From the NCBI GenBank assembly GCA_036389675.1, contig DASVWI010000034.1, positions 62,001-126,000 of the forward strand: 64,000 bases of DNA. The letters are read 5' to 3'. Below, piece by piece: positions 16,975-27,092 of this stretch (the first letter of the stretch is position 1; the number at the start of each line of letters is the position of its first letter). Under the pieces are notes generated by a model. It was not told where the DNA came from and did not search any database. It worked only from the letters and a program-made list of their open reading frames with translations. This DNA is from DASQYE01 sp036389675 (GTDB taxonomy: Bacteria > Acidobacteriota > Blastocatellia > Pyrinomonadales > Pyrinomonadaceae). The translations under genes and the position numbers were made by a program.

Positions 16975-19431
16975 ATGAGAACACTCTGGCAAGACATGCG
17001 CTACGGCGTACGGCTGCTCCTGAAGCGTCCCGGCTTTACTCTCATCGCCGTGCTGACGCTGGCTCTGGGCATCGGCGCGAACACGGCCATCTTCTCGGTC
17101 GTCAACGCCGTCGTGCTTCGTCCGCTGCCTTACGCCAGTCCGGACAGGCTGGTGATGATCTGGGAGACGATGCCCGGAAACGATAAGCGCTGGGTCGCGC
17201 CCGGCAATTTCATTGACTGGCGAAAACAGTCACAGGCGTTTGAGCAGATAGCCGGTTACAGCAACGCCAACCTTAACCTGACGGGCGAGGGCGAGCCCGA
17301 AAGGCTGACGGGCACAGCCGTCACCTCAAACGTCTTCGCCACCCTCGGCGTTGAAGCAGCGAGGGGGCGCACCTTCACTCAGGAAGACGAAACGCGTGAG
17401 GACGGGCGCGTCGTTGTCCTGAGCGATGGCCTCTGGCAGCGTCGCTTCGGCGCAGACCCGGGTGTCGTGGGACGAAGTCTCACACTCGACGATAAGAGCT
17501 ATACGGTGGTCGGCGTGATGCCCGCGAGCTTTCGTTTCCCGGTGCAGAGCGAGCTGTGGGTGCTGGGCAATCACGGCAGCGCCGTGCCGCCTTCGCTCGC
17601 CGTGCAGTTTCCCGAATCCGATCTCTCGAACGACCGGGACATACACATCTACAGCGCCGTCGGGCGACTCAAGAACGGGCACACGCTCTCCGACGCACAG
17701 GCGGAGATGAAAGCCATCGCCGGACGACTCTCCGCGGCATATCCTGAGACTAACAACGGCCTCAGCGTCAATCTTATCCCGTTGCATACGGAGATAGTCG
17801 GCGGCGTCTCGTCCATCCTCTTTATCCTGCTCGGGGCGGTGGCGTTCGTGCTGGCTGTGGCCTGCACGAACGTGGCTAATCTTCTGTTGGCCCACGCGAC
17901 ACAGCGCGAGCGCGAACTCGCCATACGGCTCGCTCTGGGCGCTGGCCGCTGGCGGCTGATTCGACAGATGTTGACGGAGAGCCTGCTGTTGAGTTTGGTG
18001 GGCGGCACGCTTGGGCTACTGATTGCGATGTGGGGAGTTGATCTGTTCGTGGGCCTGAGCCCCGGCGACATTCCGCGCCTCAACGAGGTCGGGATGGACG
18101 GACGCCTGCTCGGCTTTACGCTTCTCGTCTCGCTCGTCACGGGGCTCGGGTTCGGTCTGCTCCCGGCGCTGCAAGCGACCCGGCTCGACCCGCAACACGC
18201 GCTGAAGGAAGGCGGCACGAAGGCGACGGAAGGCGGAAGGCGTCTGCGCGTACGCAACCTGCTGGTGATTACGGAGATTGCTCTGGCGCAGGTGCTCCTG
18301 ATCGGGGCGGGCCTGCTGATTATGAGTTTCCTGCGGTTGCAGGCGGTCGAGCCGGGCTTTAATCCTTCCAACCTGCTGACGGCGCGCCTTTCGCTCTCGG
18401 TCGCGAAGTATTCCGACCAGAAGAAGAAGCTGGCCTTCTACAACCAGTTGCTTGAGCGGCTGCAAGCCGTTCCGGGCGTGCGCTCCGCCGCCCTTGTGAT
18501 GAACCTGCCCTTGAGCGGCTCGAATATGAATCGCGGCTTTCTCGTCGAGGGAAGACCAGAGCCCGGGCCGGACGAAAACGTCACGGTGGATTATCAGGTC
18601 ATCACCCCCGGCTATTTTCAGACGATGGAGATTCCCTTAGAGCGCGGGCGCAGCTTCACAGACCGCGACACGGAGGGCGCGCCCCGCGTCGCCATTATTA
18701 ACGAGATAATGGCGCGCAAATATTTTCCGGGCGAAGACCCCCTCGGAAAACGTATAGCATTCGGAGACCCGACGAAGGAAGACGCCTGGCGCACCATCGT
18801 CGGCATCAGCGGGAACGTTCGTCATCAAAGCACGAGCGAACCTGCTTTCCCCGGCGCTTATACGCCTTCGGCGCAGGATAGGGAGTCGTGGCCGCGCGTG
18901 GCTCTGGTCGTGCGAACAAGCGGCGACCCGTCGGGGCTGGCCGCCGCCGTGCGTAGGGAGATGATGGCGATTGACCCGGGGCAGCCCATCTCGAACATGC
19001 AGACGATGGAGCAGTTGATGGCCTCGTCGATCAAGCGCCCGCGCTTCATCATGATGCTGCTCGGACTGCTGGCTTCGATTGCGCTCGCGCTCGCGCTCGT
19101 CGGCATCTACGGGTTGATGTCGTACTCGATCACGGAACGCACGCACGAGATAGGCATCCGCATGGCCCTCGGCGCGCAGGCCCGAGACGTGCTCAGGATG
19201 GTGGTCGGACAGGGCTTGAAACTGATCGTCATCGGTATAGCGCTGGGGCTCACAGGGGCGTTCGCGTTGACGCGTATTATGAGGAGTCTGCTCTACGGCG
19301 TGAGCGCCATTGACCCCGTCACGTTCGCTGGTGTCTCGCTCTTACTCTCCGTCATCGCTCTACTGGCCTGCTACATCCCTGCGCGGCGCGCCACCAGAGT
19401 CGATCCGATGGAAGCGCTCAGATACGAATGA
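16975..19431 (+). CDS. ADOP-family duplicated MacB/FtsX permease, copy 6
   Basis: 818 residues from ATG 16975, with GAGGCGGTGAG upstream. An ATG at 16960 that overlaps the stop of copy 5 would add five residues and is less likely. Coupling helices near 313 (RELAIRLALGAGR) and 723 (THEIGIRMALGAQ). TM2 has VLAVACTNVANLLLAHAT, a departure from the usual LLIACANV. TM5 reads ALAQVLLIGAGLLIMSFL. C-terminal 227 bp at 19101-19327 differ from copy 4 at only four positions, whereas the N-terminal parts differ strongly. Followed by a heptamer palindromic element. Confidence 0.94.
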   Translation: MRTLWQDMRYGVRLLLKRPGFTLIAVLTLALGIGANTAIFSVVNAVVLRPLPYASPDRLVMIWETMPGNDKRWVAPGNFIDWRKQSQAFEQIAGYSNANLNLTGEGEPERLTGTAVTSNVFATLGVEAARGRTFTQEDETREDGRVVVLSDGLWQRRFGADPGVVGRSLTLDDKSYTVVGVMPASFRFPVQSELWVLGNHGSAVPPSLAVQFPESDLSNDRDIHIYSAVGRLKNGHTLSDAQAEMKAIAGRLSAAYPETNNGLSVNLIPLHTEIVGGVSSILFILLGAVAFVLAVACTNVANLLLAHATQRERELAIRLALGAGRWRLIRQMLTESLLLSLVGGTLGLLIAMWGVDLFVGLSPGDIPRLNEVGMDGRLLGFTLLVSLVTGLGFGLLPALQATRLDPQHALKEGGTKATEGGRRLRVRNLLVITEIALAQVLLIGAGLLIMSFLRLQAVEPGFNPSNLLTARLSLSVAKYSDQKKKLAFYNQLLERLQAVPGVRSAALVMNLPLSGSNMNRGFLVEGRPEPGPDENVTVDYQVITPGYFQTMEIPLERGRSFTDRDTEGAPRVAIINEIMARKYFPGEDPLGKRIAFGDPTKEDAWRTIVGISGNVRHQSTSEPAFPGAYTPSAQDRESWPRVALVVRTSGDPSGLAAAVRREMMAIDPGQPISNMQTMEQLMASSIKRPRFIMMLLGLLASIALALALVGIYGLMSYSITERTHEIGIRMALGAQARDVLRMVVGQGLKLIVIGIALGLTGAFALTRIMRSLLYGVSAIDPVTFAGVSLLLSVIALLACYIPARRATRVDPMEALRYE

Positions 19432-19523
19432 AAGGATGAAGGATGAAGGATGAAGGATGAAGTAAAAGCATTCAAGAGCCGTTAGCATCCCTTTCATCCT
19501 TCATCCTTCCGCCTTCATCCTTA
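19432..19523. repeat. Heptamer palindromic element 3
   Basis: Left arm 19432-19462 contains four successive GGATGAA units and the GAAGTAAAAGCATTCAAGA core. Right arm 19491-19522 has TTCATCC units interrupted by CCGCC. The next Shine-Dalgarno GGAGG is at 19532-19536. Confidence 0.8.
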
Positions 19524-19543
19524 GTTTCATTGGAGGTTTTGTG

Positions 19544-22012
19544 ATGGGAACTCTCTGGCAGGATATTCGCTTTGGCGCACGAATGCTGTTTAAGAGTCGC
19601 GCTTTTACGGTGGTGGCGATTCTCTCGCTGGCTTTAGGGATTGGCGCGAACACGACGATCTTCACGCTGGTCAATGCCGTCTTGTTGCAGCCGTTGCCGG
19701 TGGCAGAGCCCGCGCAGTTGATGTCCGTCTACGGCAGCGATCAGAAGAACCGTGGCAACCAGCTTGATTATGCGCCCATTTCCTACCCCAATTACGTGGA
19801 CTATCGAGATCAGAACGATGTCTTCTCGGGGCTGCTGATTTTCGGCGGGGCGGCGATGAACCTCTCCGGCACGGGCGAGCCCGAACAGATCAACGGCCTG
19901 ATCGTTTCCGGTAACTACTTCGACGTGCTCGGCGTCAAGGCTAAACACGGGCGCACCTTTCTGCCCGAAGAAGATAAGACGCCGGGCACGCATCCGGTGA
20001 TCGTCGTCAGCAACGCGCTCTGGCAGCGACGCTTCGGCGGCGACCCGGCGCTCGTCGGGAAAACCATCACCCTCAATAATCAGGGCTTCACCGTGATAGG
20101 CATCGCGCCGGAGAGTTTTCGCGGGACATTTGCTATCGGCGCGGCGGACTTCTGGGTTCCGATGTCGATGCACGATCAGGTGCTGACGGGAACTTTTCTC
20201 AAATGGTTCAACGAGCGGCGCGCGCTGCTCTTCAACGTGATTGGCCGACTCAAGCCGGGCGTTTCGATGGCGCAGGCGCAAGCCTCCATGCAGACCATCG
20301 GGCGGCGGCTTGAGCAGGAGTATCCGCAGGCCAACGAGCAGCGCAACGTCGTGCTTGTGCCGCTGGCGCAATCGGCGATCAATCCCAACCAGCGAGAATT
20401 ATTCGTGCGCGCCAGCGGAGTGCTGACGACCGTGGTGGGACTGGTGCTGCTGATCGCCTGCGCCAACGTGGCTAATCTGATGCTGGCGCGCGCTACCGCA
20501 AGGCGCAAAGAGATCGCCATTCGCGCCGCTCTCGGCGCAGGGCGCATGCGTATTATCCGCCAGCTGCTGACGGAGAGCCTGTTGTTGTCCGTGCTGGGCG
20601 GGGCGCTCGGGCTCTTTCTGGCCTACTGGAGCTTAGACCTCTTGTGGGCTTTCCGCCCGCCCTTCTTCAATCAAAACGCGCTCGCGCTCAGGCTCGACGG
20701 GCGTGTGCTGGGCTTCACCATGCTGTTGTCCGTGTTGACGGGCGTGGTGTTCGGGCTCGCGCCCGCGCTGCAATCCTCGCGGACGGATTTGGTCACGGAG
20801 CTTAAAGATAAAAGCAGCAACCCGCTCAATCAGAGCAGGCGTCGCTTCAACCTGCGCAACGTGCTCGTCGTCGCTCAGGTTGCTCTCTCGCTGGTCGCGC
20901 TGATCGGCGCGGGTCTTTTCCTTCGCAGCCTGCGTAACGCGCAGCAGCTTGACCCGGGATTTGAAACCCAGAAGCTCATGGTGCTGTCGTTCGATCTGGG
21001 CGCGCAGGGTTACAACGAAACGCGCGGGCGTGAGTTTGCCCGGCAGGTTCAGCAGAGAGTTGAGGCGATACCGGGCGTGACCTCGGCTGCTCTGGCCTCG
21101 AACGCGCCGCTCAACGGCGGTCTGATGCGAAGCGTCTTTATAGAGGGGCAGGAGCCGCCGCCCGGCGGGCGCGGCATTCTCACGCTCGTTAATACCGTGA
21201 GCACGAAGTATTTCGAGACGCTGCGCATACCGGTCGTCAAGGGGCGCGACTTCAGCGAGACGGATCAACAGAACTCCGTCAAGGTGGTCGTCATCAACGA
21301 GGCGATGGCGCGCCGCTTCTGGCCCAATGAGGATGCCGTCGGCAAGCGCTTCAAATTCTTCGGCGACGAATTCCTGACTGAGGTAGTGGGCGTGGTGAAA
21401 AACAGCGACTCCATATCTCTGGGCGAAGACCCAAGGCCGCTCGCCTACATGCCGCTTTCGCAGAGCTGGACTCCGGCTGTCACGCTGCACGTCAGAACCG
21501 ACAACGACCCGAAGACCGTGCTCTCGACGGTGCGCCGCGAGGTGCAGGCCATTGACTCGAACCTGCCGCTGGTCGCTGTCTCTCCGATTTCCGAAGTCCT
21601 CGATCAGGTGCTGTGGGCTCCGCGTATGGGCGCGGCGATGCTGGCCGTCTTCGGCTTGCTGGCGCTCATGCTGGCGGCTGTCGGCATCTACGGCGTGCTC
21701 GGCTACTCCGTCACGCAGCGCACGCACGAGATAGGTTTACGCATGGCCTTAGGCGCGCAGCAGAGCGACGTGCTCAAAATGGTCATCGGGCAGGGAATGA
21801 TTCTGACGCTCGTCGGGGTCGTGACGGGGCTCGTCGCCTCTTTCCTGCTGGCGCGTTTTATGTCGAGCCTGCTGTTCGGCGTCGCGGCCACAGACCCCGT
21901 CACCTTTATCGGAGTCTCGCTGGTGCTGGCGGCGACGGCGCTTTTGGCGGCTTTCATCCCTGCGCGCAGGGCTACGAAGGTAGACCCTATGATCGCGCTC
22001 CGTCATGAATAG
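19544..22012 (+). CDS. ADOP-family permease, copy 7 (subtype of copy 5)
   Basis: 822 residues. ATG 19544 is preferred to GTG 19541 (GGAGG at 19532-19536 gives seven-base spacing). TM1 has LGIGANTTIFTLVNAVLLQPL. Coupling helices near 322 (KEIAIRAALGAGR) and 727 (THEIGLRMALGAQ). Periplasmic domain 1 carries an extended segment SESFRGTFAIGAADFWVPM-like and NERRALLF (residues ~190-225). TM5 is ALIGAGLFLRSLRNAQ, as in copy 5. It ends in RHE rather than the RYE of all other complete copies. Stop TAG is part of the Shine-Dalgarno of copy 8 eleven bases away. Confidence 0.93.
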   Translation: MGTLWQDIRFGARMLFKSRAFTVVAILSLALGIGANTTIFTLVNAVLLQPLPVAEPAQLMSVYGSDQKNRGNQLDYAPISYPNYVDYRDQNDVFSGLLIFGGAAMNLSGTGEPEQINGLIVSGNYFDVLGVKAKHGRTFLPEEDKTPGTHPVIVVSNALWQRRFGGDPALVGKTITLNNQGFTVIGIAPESFRGTFAIGAADFWVPMSMHDQVLTGTFLKWFNERRALLFNVIGRLKPGVSMAQAQASMQTIGRRLEQEYPQANEQRNVVLVPLAQSAINPNQRELFVRASGVLTTVVGLVLLIACANVANLMLARATARRKEIAIRAALGAGRMRIIRQLLTESLLLSVLGGALGLFLAYWSLDLLWAFRPPFFNQNALALRLDGRVLGFTMLLSVLTGVVFGLAPALQSSRTDLVTELKDKSSNPLNQSRRRFNLRNVLVVAQVALSLVALIGAGLFLRSLRNAQQLDPGFETQKLMVLSFDLGAQGYNETRGREFARQVQQRVEAIPGVTSAALASNAPLNGGLMRSVFIEGQEPPPGGRGILTLVNTVSTKYFETLRIPVVKGRDFSETDQQNSVKVVVINEAMARRFWPNEDAVGKRFKFFGDEFLTEVVGVVKNSDSISLGEDPRPLAYMPLSQSWTPAVTLHVRTDNDPKTVLSTVRREVQAIDSNLPLVAVSPISEVLDQVLWAPRMGAAMLAVFGLLALMLAAVGIYGVLGYSVTQRTHEIGLRMALGAQQSDVLKMVIGQGMILTLVGVVTGLVASFLLARFMSSLLFGVAATDPVTFIGVSLVLAATALLAAFIPARRATKVDPMIALRHE

Positions 22013-22023
22013 GAGAAGTAGAG

Positions 22024-24465
22024 ATGTCAACACTGTGGCAGGATTTGAGCTACGGCTTTCGGATGCTTCTGAAGAGTCCGGGCTTTACGCTGATCACGAT
22101 TATGGCTCTGGCGCTGGGCATTGGCGCAAACAGCGCGATCTTTTCTGTCGTCAACGCCGTGCTGCTCAGGCCCTTGCCCTTCTCGACCGCCGAGCGTCTG
22201 GTGTTCATCTCGGAGTGGAGCCAGCAGGTGCAGAACATGTCCGTGTCCTATCCGAACTTCACGGACTGGCGCGAGCAGAATCGCTCGTTCGAGCAGCTCG
22301 CGGCCTTTCGCGGCGGGGGGCTGATTCTGACGGGCGCGGGCGAGCCCGAACGCGTGGACGGGCGCGAGGTGTCCGCCAGTTTCTTTTCCGTGCTCGGCGT
22401 CAACCCTGCGCTTGGGCGAAACTTCGCGCCCGCCGAAGACCAGCCGGGCGGCAATCGCACGGCCATCATCAGCCACGGATTCTGGCAGCGACGCTTCGGC
22501 GCAAACCCTTCGATCATCGGCCAACAGATGATGCTCAATAACGAGAGCTATACGGTGGTTGGCGTGCTGCCGAAAGATTTCGAGTGGCAAGCGCCCGTTG
22601 ATGTCTTCGTGCCCATCGGTCTGGGTGCGGACAAGATGCAGGAGCGCGGTAATCATCCGGGCATCTACGTGATCGGCCTCCTGAAGCCGGGCGTGACGGT
22701 CGAACAGGCGCGCGTCGAGATGGAGAGCATCGCCGACAGGCTCGCGCAGCAGTACGTAAAGTCGAACGAAGGCACTAGCGTGCGCCTCGCGCTCCTTCAG
22801 GATTTCGCGACGAAGGAGATTCGCCCCGCTTTGCTCGTCCTGCTCGCGGCGGTCGGCTTCGTGCTCCTGATCGCCTGCGCCAACGTTGCCAATCTTCTGC
22901 TGGCGCGCTCGGCCTCGCGCTCAAAGGAGATAGCGATTCGCACGGCGCTCGGCGCTGGTCGCTGGCGTCTCATCCGTCAACTTCTCACTGAGAGCGTGAT
23001 GATGTCGCTTCTGGGCGGGCTGCTCGGACTGCTTCTGGCGATGTGGGGCATCAAGGGGTTGCTGGCCGTTATTCCAGACGACGTGCCGCGCCTGCTCGTG
23101 ACGAACATAGGCTTGGATGCGCGTGTCGTCGCCTTCACGCTCGTCATCTCGGTTGTCACGGGTCTGCTGTTCGGCCTTGCGCCCGCCCTTCAAGTCTCGA
23201 AGACCAACCTGAACGAATCCTTGAAGGAAGGCGGGCGCGGCACGACGGCGGGCGCGAGCCGTCAGCGTGTGCGTAATACGCTGGTCGTCTCCGAGGTGGC
23301 GCTCTCGCTGCTGCTGCTCGTCGGCGCTGGGCTGCTCATCAAGAGCTTTCTCAATCTCAGTCAATCCGATGTCGGGTTCGATCCCGAAAATGTTTTGACG
23401 ATGCGCGTGGCGCTGCCCGAAGCCCGCTACAAAGAGAACGAGAAGATAGTCAACTTCTATCAGCAACTGTTACAGCGCGCGCAGACGCTTCCGGGTGTCG
23501 AGAGCGTTGGCCTGACGCGGGGGCTGCCCATGAGCGGCGGCATAGAGAGCGGCATCACGGTCGAAGGGCAGGAGGTCACAAACACGAAGGACACGGTCGT
23601 GGCCGTGAACCTGACCGTATCGCCCGACTACTTTCGCGCGATGGGCATCCCTCTCATCCGTGGGCGCTATTTCACGGAGCAGGATAAGACGGGCGCGCCC
23701 GATGTCGTTTTGATTGACGAGATGCTGGCCGAGCGTTTCTTCCCGAACGTCGACCCCCTCGGCAAGCGACTCAAGCTCGGCGGCACGGATTCTCCCTATC
23801 CCTACATGCAGATCGTCGGCGTGGTCAAACACGTCAAGCACTACGGCCCGGACGAGGAGGGGCGCGTCGAGATTTATCGTCCTTACTTTCAGCTTCCGCA
23901 AGTGCCGGATATGCAGTACGGGCGCAGCATGGTGCTGGCCGTGCGTATGAAGACGGCAGACGCCGGGAGCATGACGACGGCGCTACGTAACGCCGTGCGC
24001 GAGATTGATAAAGACCAGCCTGTGTCGAACGTACAGATGATGACGCAGGTGGTGGCCGCCACCATCGCGCCGAAGAAGTTCGCGACGTGGCTGCTGGGCC
24101 TCTTCGCGGCTGCGGCCCTGCTGCTCGCAGCCCTTGGCATCTACGGCGTGATGGCCTACTCGGTGGCGCAGCGCACGCACGAGATAGGCGTTCGCATGGC
24201 CTTAGGCGCGCAGCGCAAGGATGTTCTAAAACTCGTCGTCGGGCAGGGGATGAAACTCGCGCTCATAGGCGTCGGTGCGGGGCTCGTCGGAGCGTTCGCC
24301 GTCATGCATTTTATGTCGAGCCTGCTCTTTGGCGTGACGGCCACAGACCCTTTAACCTTCATCGTCGTCTCCGTTTTGTTGTCGAGCGTGGCGCTGCTGG
24401 CCTGCTTCATTCCGGCGCGCAGGGCAACGCGCGTAGACCCCATGATCGCGCTTCGTTACGAATAG
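22024..24465 (+). CDS. ADOP-family duplicated MacB/FtsX permease, copy 8
   Basis: 813 residues from ATG 22024; TAGGAGAAGTAGAG upstream overlaps the stop of copy 7. Coupling helices near 301 (KEIAIRTALGAGR) and 718 (THEIGVRMALGAQ). Domain 1 begins with FISEWSQQVQNMSVSYPNF, a pattern that recurs in copy 15 (GEWSQQVPGMSISYPN), suggesting these two have related periplasmic specificity. Domain 2 includes KHVKHYGPDEEGRVEIYRPYF. TM7-8 contain a VMHFMSSLLFG variant. Tight 12-base junction to copy 9. Confidence 0.94.
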   Translation: MSTLWQDLSYGFRMLLKSPGFTLITIMALALGIGANSAIFSVVNAVLLRPLPFSTAERLVFISEWSQQVQNMSVSYPNFTDWREQNRSFEQLAAFRGGGLILTGAGEPERVDGREVSASFFSVLGVNPALGRNFAPAEDQPGGNRTAIISHGFWQRRFGANPSIIGQQMMLNNESYTVVGVLPKDFEWQAPVDVFVPIGLGADKMQERGNHPGIYVIGLLKPGVTVEQARVEMESIADRLAQQYVKSNEGTSVRLALLQDFATKEIRPALLVLLAAVGFVLLIACANVANLLLARSASRSKEIAIRTALGAGRWRLIRQLLTESVMMSLLGGLLGLLLAMWGIKGLLAVIPDDVPRLLVTNIGLDARVVAFTLVISVVTGLLFGLAPALQVSKTNLNESLKEGGRGTTAGASRQRVRNTLVVSEVALSLLLLVGAGLLIKSFLNLSQSDVGFDPENVLTMRVALPEARYKENEKIVNFYQQLLQRAQTLPGVESVGLTRGLPMSGGIESGITVEGQEVTNTKDTVVAVNLTVSPDYFRAMGIPLIRGRYFTEQDKTGAPDVVLIDEMLAERFFPNVDPLGKRLKLGGTDSPYPYMQIVGVVKHVKHYGPDEEGRVEIYRPYFQLPQVPDMQYGRSMVLAVRMKTADAGSMTTALRNAVREIDKDQPVSNVQMMTQVVAATIAPKKFATWLLGLFAAAALLLAALGIYGVMAYSVAQRTHEIGVRMALGAQRKDVLKLVVGQGMKLALIGVGAGLVGAFAVMHFMSSLLFGVTATDPLTFIVVSVLLSSVALLACFIPARRATRVDPMIALRYE

Positions 24466-24477
24466 GAGGACGGAGAG

Positions 24478-26901
24478 ATGTCAACCCTCTGGCAAGACCT
24501 GCGCTACTCGGTTCGGATGCTGCGGAAGAATCCGGGCTTCACCTTGGTCGCGATACTGGCGATAGCGCTCGGCATCGGCGCGAACACGACCATCTTCAGC
24601 GCCGTCAACGCGCTCATGCTGCACCCGTTCTCCTATGCCAATCAGGAGCGCTTGATGATGGTCTATGAGAGTATCCCGGAGGTCGGCATCAGGCGCGCGT
24701 CCATTGCGCCGGGAAACTTCACGGACTGGCGCGACAACAATCATGTCTTCGAGGCGATGACGGCCTTCAATCAACGCGCCTTCAATCTCACGGACGGAGC
24801 GCAGCCCGAGCGTGTCTCGGGCGCGCGCGTCTCTCCCAGTTTCTTCACAGTGCTTGGCGTGGGTGCGGCGCAGGGGCGCACTTTTACAGAGGACGAGGGC
24901 CAGCCCGGTCACGAGCAGGTCGCGCTCGTCAAGCAGACGCTCCTTGAGCGACGCTACGGTTCTGACCCAAACCTCGTAGGCAAGCAGATAATGGTTGACG
25001 GCAAGAGCTATACCGTCGTCGGCATCATGCCTGCGGACTTCAAGTTTCCCCTCAACGGCTGCGAGGTGTGGACGCCGCTGGCGCTCGATGCCAAAGAACA
25101 GAGCGCGCGCGGCACTCATTACCTGCAAACGCTCGGACTCCTTAAGCCCGGCGTTACCAAAGCGCAGGCTCAGGCTGATATAGCCGCCATCTCGCAAAGA
25201 GCGCAGCAGCAGTTCCCGGAAACCAACGGCGGAAGAGGCGCGCTCGTCGAAGGCATGGACGAGACCTACACGAGAGGCTCAAGAATCTACCTGCAAGTGT
25301 TGATGGGCTCGGTCATCTTTGTGCTTTTGATCGCGTGCGCCAACGTCGCCAACCTGCTGCTCGTGCGCTCGACCTCGCGCCAGAAAGAGATCGCCGTTCG
25401 CATGGCGCTGGGCGGCAGCCGCTGGCGCTTGATTCGTCAACTGCTCACCGAGAGCATCGTGCTTGCCGCCCTCGGAGGCGGGCTCGGTCTTCTGCTCTCG
25501 GTCTGGGGCATCGAGTTTATCAAGACGGGCATGCCGGCCAACTTCACACAGTTTATTCCCGGCTGGGATAACCTTCGGCTTAACTCATCCGTGCTCTTCT
25601 TCACGCTCATCATGACGCTTTTGACGGGCGCGGTCTTCGGTCTTGCGCCTGCGCTGCAAGCCACAAAACTCAATCTCAACGAGTCGCTTAAAGAGAGCGG
25701 GAAGGGAACGTCCTCAGGCGCGAGCCGTAATCGGCTGCGAAGCCTGCTGGTCGTTTCCGAGATCGCGCTCTCGCTCATCCTGCTCGTCGGGGCAGGGCTG
25801 ATGATCAGAAGCTTCATTCATCTCATACGCTCGGACCTCGGCGTCAATACGGACAACGTGTTGACGATGGAGCTTTCCATCTCAAGGCTCAAGTATCCGG
25901 AAGAGCAGCAGCGCGTCAACTTCTTTCAGGAGCTGCTCGGGCGCGTACGCAACCTGCCCGGCGTCGAGAATGCTGCTGCCGCCAACTACGTGCCGCTGGG
26001 CCGCGACAATTCGTCCATCACTTTTCACGTCGACGGCCCACCGCCCCCGCCGAAAGGCAAAGATCCTTTCGCAGACTATGAGATAGTCTCGCCGCTTTAT
26101 TTCGAGACCATCGGCACGAGGATTCGTCAGGGCCGCTCCTTCACAGAGCAGGACAAAAAGGACGCGCCGCCGGTCGTCATCATTAACGAGCGTCTGGCCC
26201 GTCGCTACTTTCCCGACGGCGACGCTCTGGGCAAGCGCCTCGTCTTCGACGAGAAGGAGGGCGGGGTGGAAATCGTCGGCGTCGCCGCTGATGTCAAAAA
26301 CGATGATCTGGATGAAGAGGCCAACCTGACCGTCTATCGCCCCTTCCTGCAACAGCCCTGGTGGTCTATGGCCGTGATCATACGCACCACCGCCGACCCC
26401 GTTCAGCTTGCAACGACGGTGCGTAATGAGGTGCGGGCCATTGATCAGGAACTGCCCATCTACAGCGTCAAGACGATGGAGCAGGTCGTCGAAGAATCAA
26501 TCTCGCCGAAACGGCTGTCGATGTTTCTGCTCGCCTTCTTCGCCTTCGGCGCGCTGGTGCTGGCGGGCATAGGCATCTATGCCGTGATGTCTTACTCGGT
26601 CACGTCGCGCACGCACGAGATAGGCATCCGCATGGCCCTGGGCGCGCAGGCCGGAGACATTCTCAAGATGATCGTCAGGCAGGGATTGATACTGACCGCG
26701 ATAGGCGTCGGCCTCGGCCTCGTCGGAGCTTTCGGCCTCACGTGGGTCATGACGGATATGCTGAGCGGAGTGAATGCCACCGACCCGCTCACCTTCGGCG
26801 GCATCTCTCTCTTGCTCTCGGCGGTGGCTTTCGCCGCCTGTTACATCCCTGCGCGCAAGGCGACGAAGGTAGACCCGATGATCGCGCTCAGATACGAGTG
26901 A
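24478..26901 (+). CDS. ADOP-family duplicated MacB/FtsX permease, copy 9
   Basis: 807 residues from ATG 24478 with AGGAGG formed by the preceding TAG stop. Coupling helices near 303 (KEIAVRMALGGSR, with Gly-Gly) and 712 (THEIGIRMALGAQ). TM4 preceded by a longer loop (GMPANFTQFIPGWDNLRLN). Domain 2 has a charged stretch DEKEGGVEIVGVAADVKND. TM7 region has LTWVMTDMLSG in place of the usual LTRVMSSLLFG/YG. Domain 1 is unusual in lacking the SHGLWQRRFG block (it reads VKQTLLERRYGSD). Followed by a degenerate palindromic element. Confidence 0.94.
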   Translation: MSTLWQDLRYSVRMLRKNPGFTLVAILAIALGIGANTTIFSAVNALMLHPFSYANQERLMMVYESIPEVGIRRASIAPGNFTDWRDNNHVFEAMTAFNQRAFNLTDGAQPERVSGARVSPSFFTVLGVGAAQGRTFTEDEGQPGHEQVALVKQTLLERRYGSDPNLVGKQIMVDGKSYTVVGIMPADFKFPLNGCEVWTPLALDAKEQSARGTHYLQTLGLLKPGVTKAQAQADIAAISQRAQQQFPETNGGRGALVEGMDETYTRGSRIYLQVLMGSVIFVLLIACANVANLLLVRSTSRQKEIAVRMALGGSRWRLIRQLLTESIVLAALGGGLGLLLSVWGIEFIKTGMPANFTQFIPGWDNLRLNSSVLFFTLIMTLLTGAVFGLAPALQATKLNLNESLKESGKGTSSGASRNRLRSLLVVSEIALSLILLVGAGLMIRSFIHLIRSDLGVNTDNVLTMELSISRLKYPEEQQRVNFFQELLGRVRNLPGVENAAAANYVPLGRDNSSITFHVDGPPPPPKGKDPFADYEIVSPLYFETIGTRIRQGRSFTEQDKKDAPPVVIINERLARRYFPDGDALGKRLVFDEKEGGVEIVGVAADVKNDDLDEEANLTVYRPFLQQPWWSMAVIIRTTADPVQLATTVRNEVRAIDQELPIYSVKTMEQVVEESISPKRLSMFLLAFFAFGALVLAGIGIYAVMSYSVTSRTHEIGIRMALGAQAGDILKMIVRQGLILTAIGVGLGLVGAFGLTWVMTDMLSGVNATDPLTFGGISLLLSAVAFAACYIPARKATKVDPMIALRYE

Positions 26902-27075
26902 AAGGATGAAGGCGGAAAGAAGGAATTGTCAGGGATGGACAGGATGAACAGGACAAAGACAGAAAGCAGCGGGAAAACTAAAAGCATTAATGCAGAATGG
27001 TTTGATGCTTTCTCCTGCTCCTGACGATCTCTGTCCATCGCGCTTGGTTCTCTTCTTCTTTCATCCTTCCTTTTA
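26902..27075. repeat. Heptamer palindromic element 4 (expanded, degenerate)
   Basis: The outer arms are recognisable: AAGGATGAAGGCGGAAAGAAG at the left end and CTTCTTTCATCCTTCC near 27053-27070. Between them lies extra sequence (GGGATGGACAGGATGAACAGGA) and an inner pairing of AAAAGCATTA with TGATGCTTT. The copy is nearly twice the usual length. Confidence 0.55.
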
Positions 27076-27092
27076 AGCAGGAGGATTTCAGG

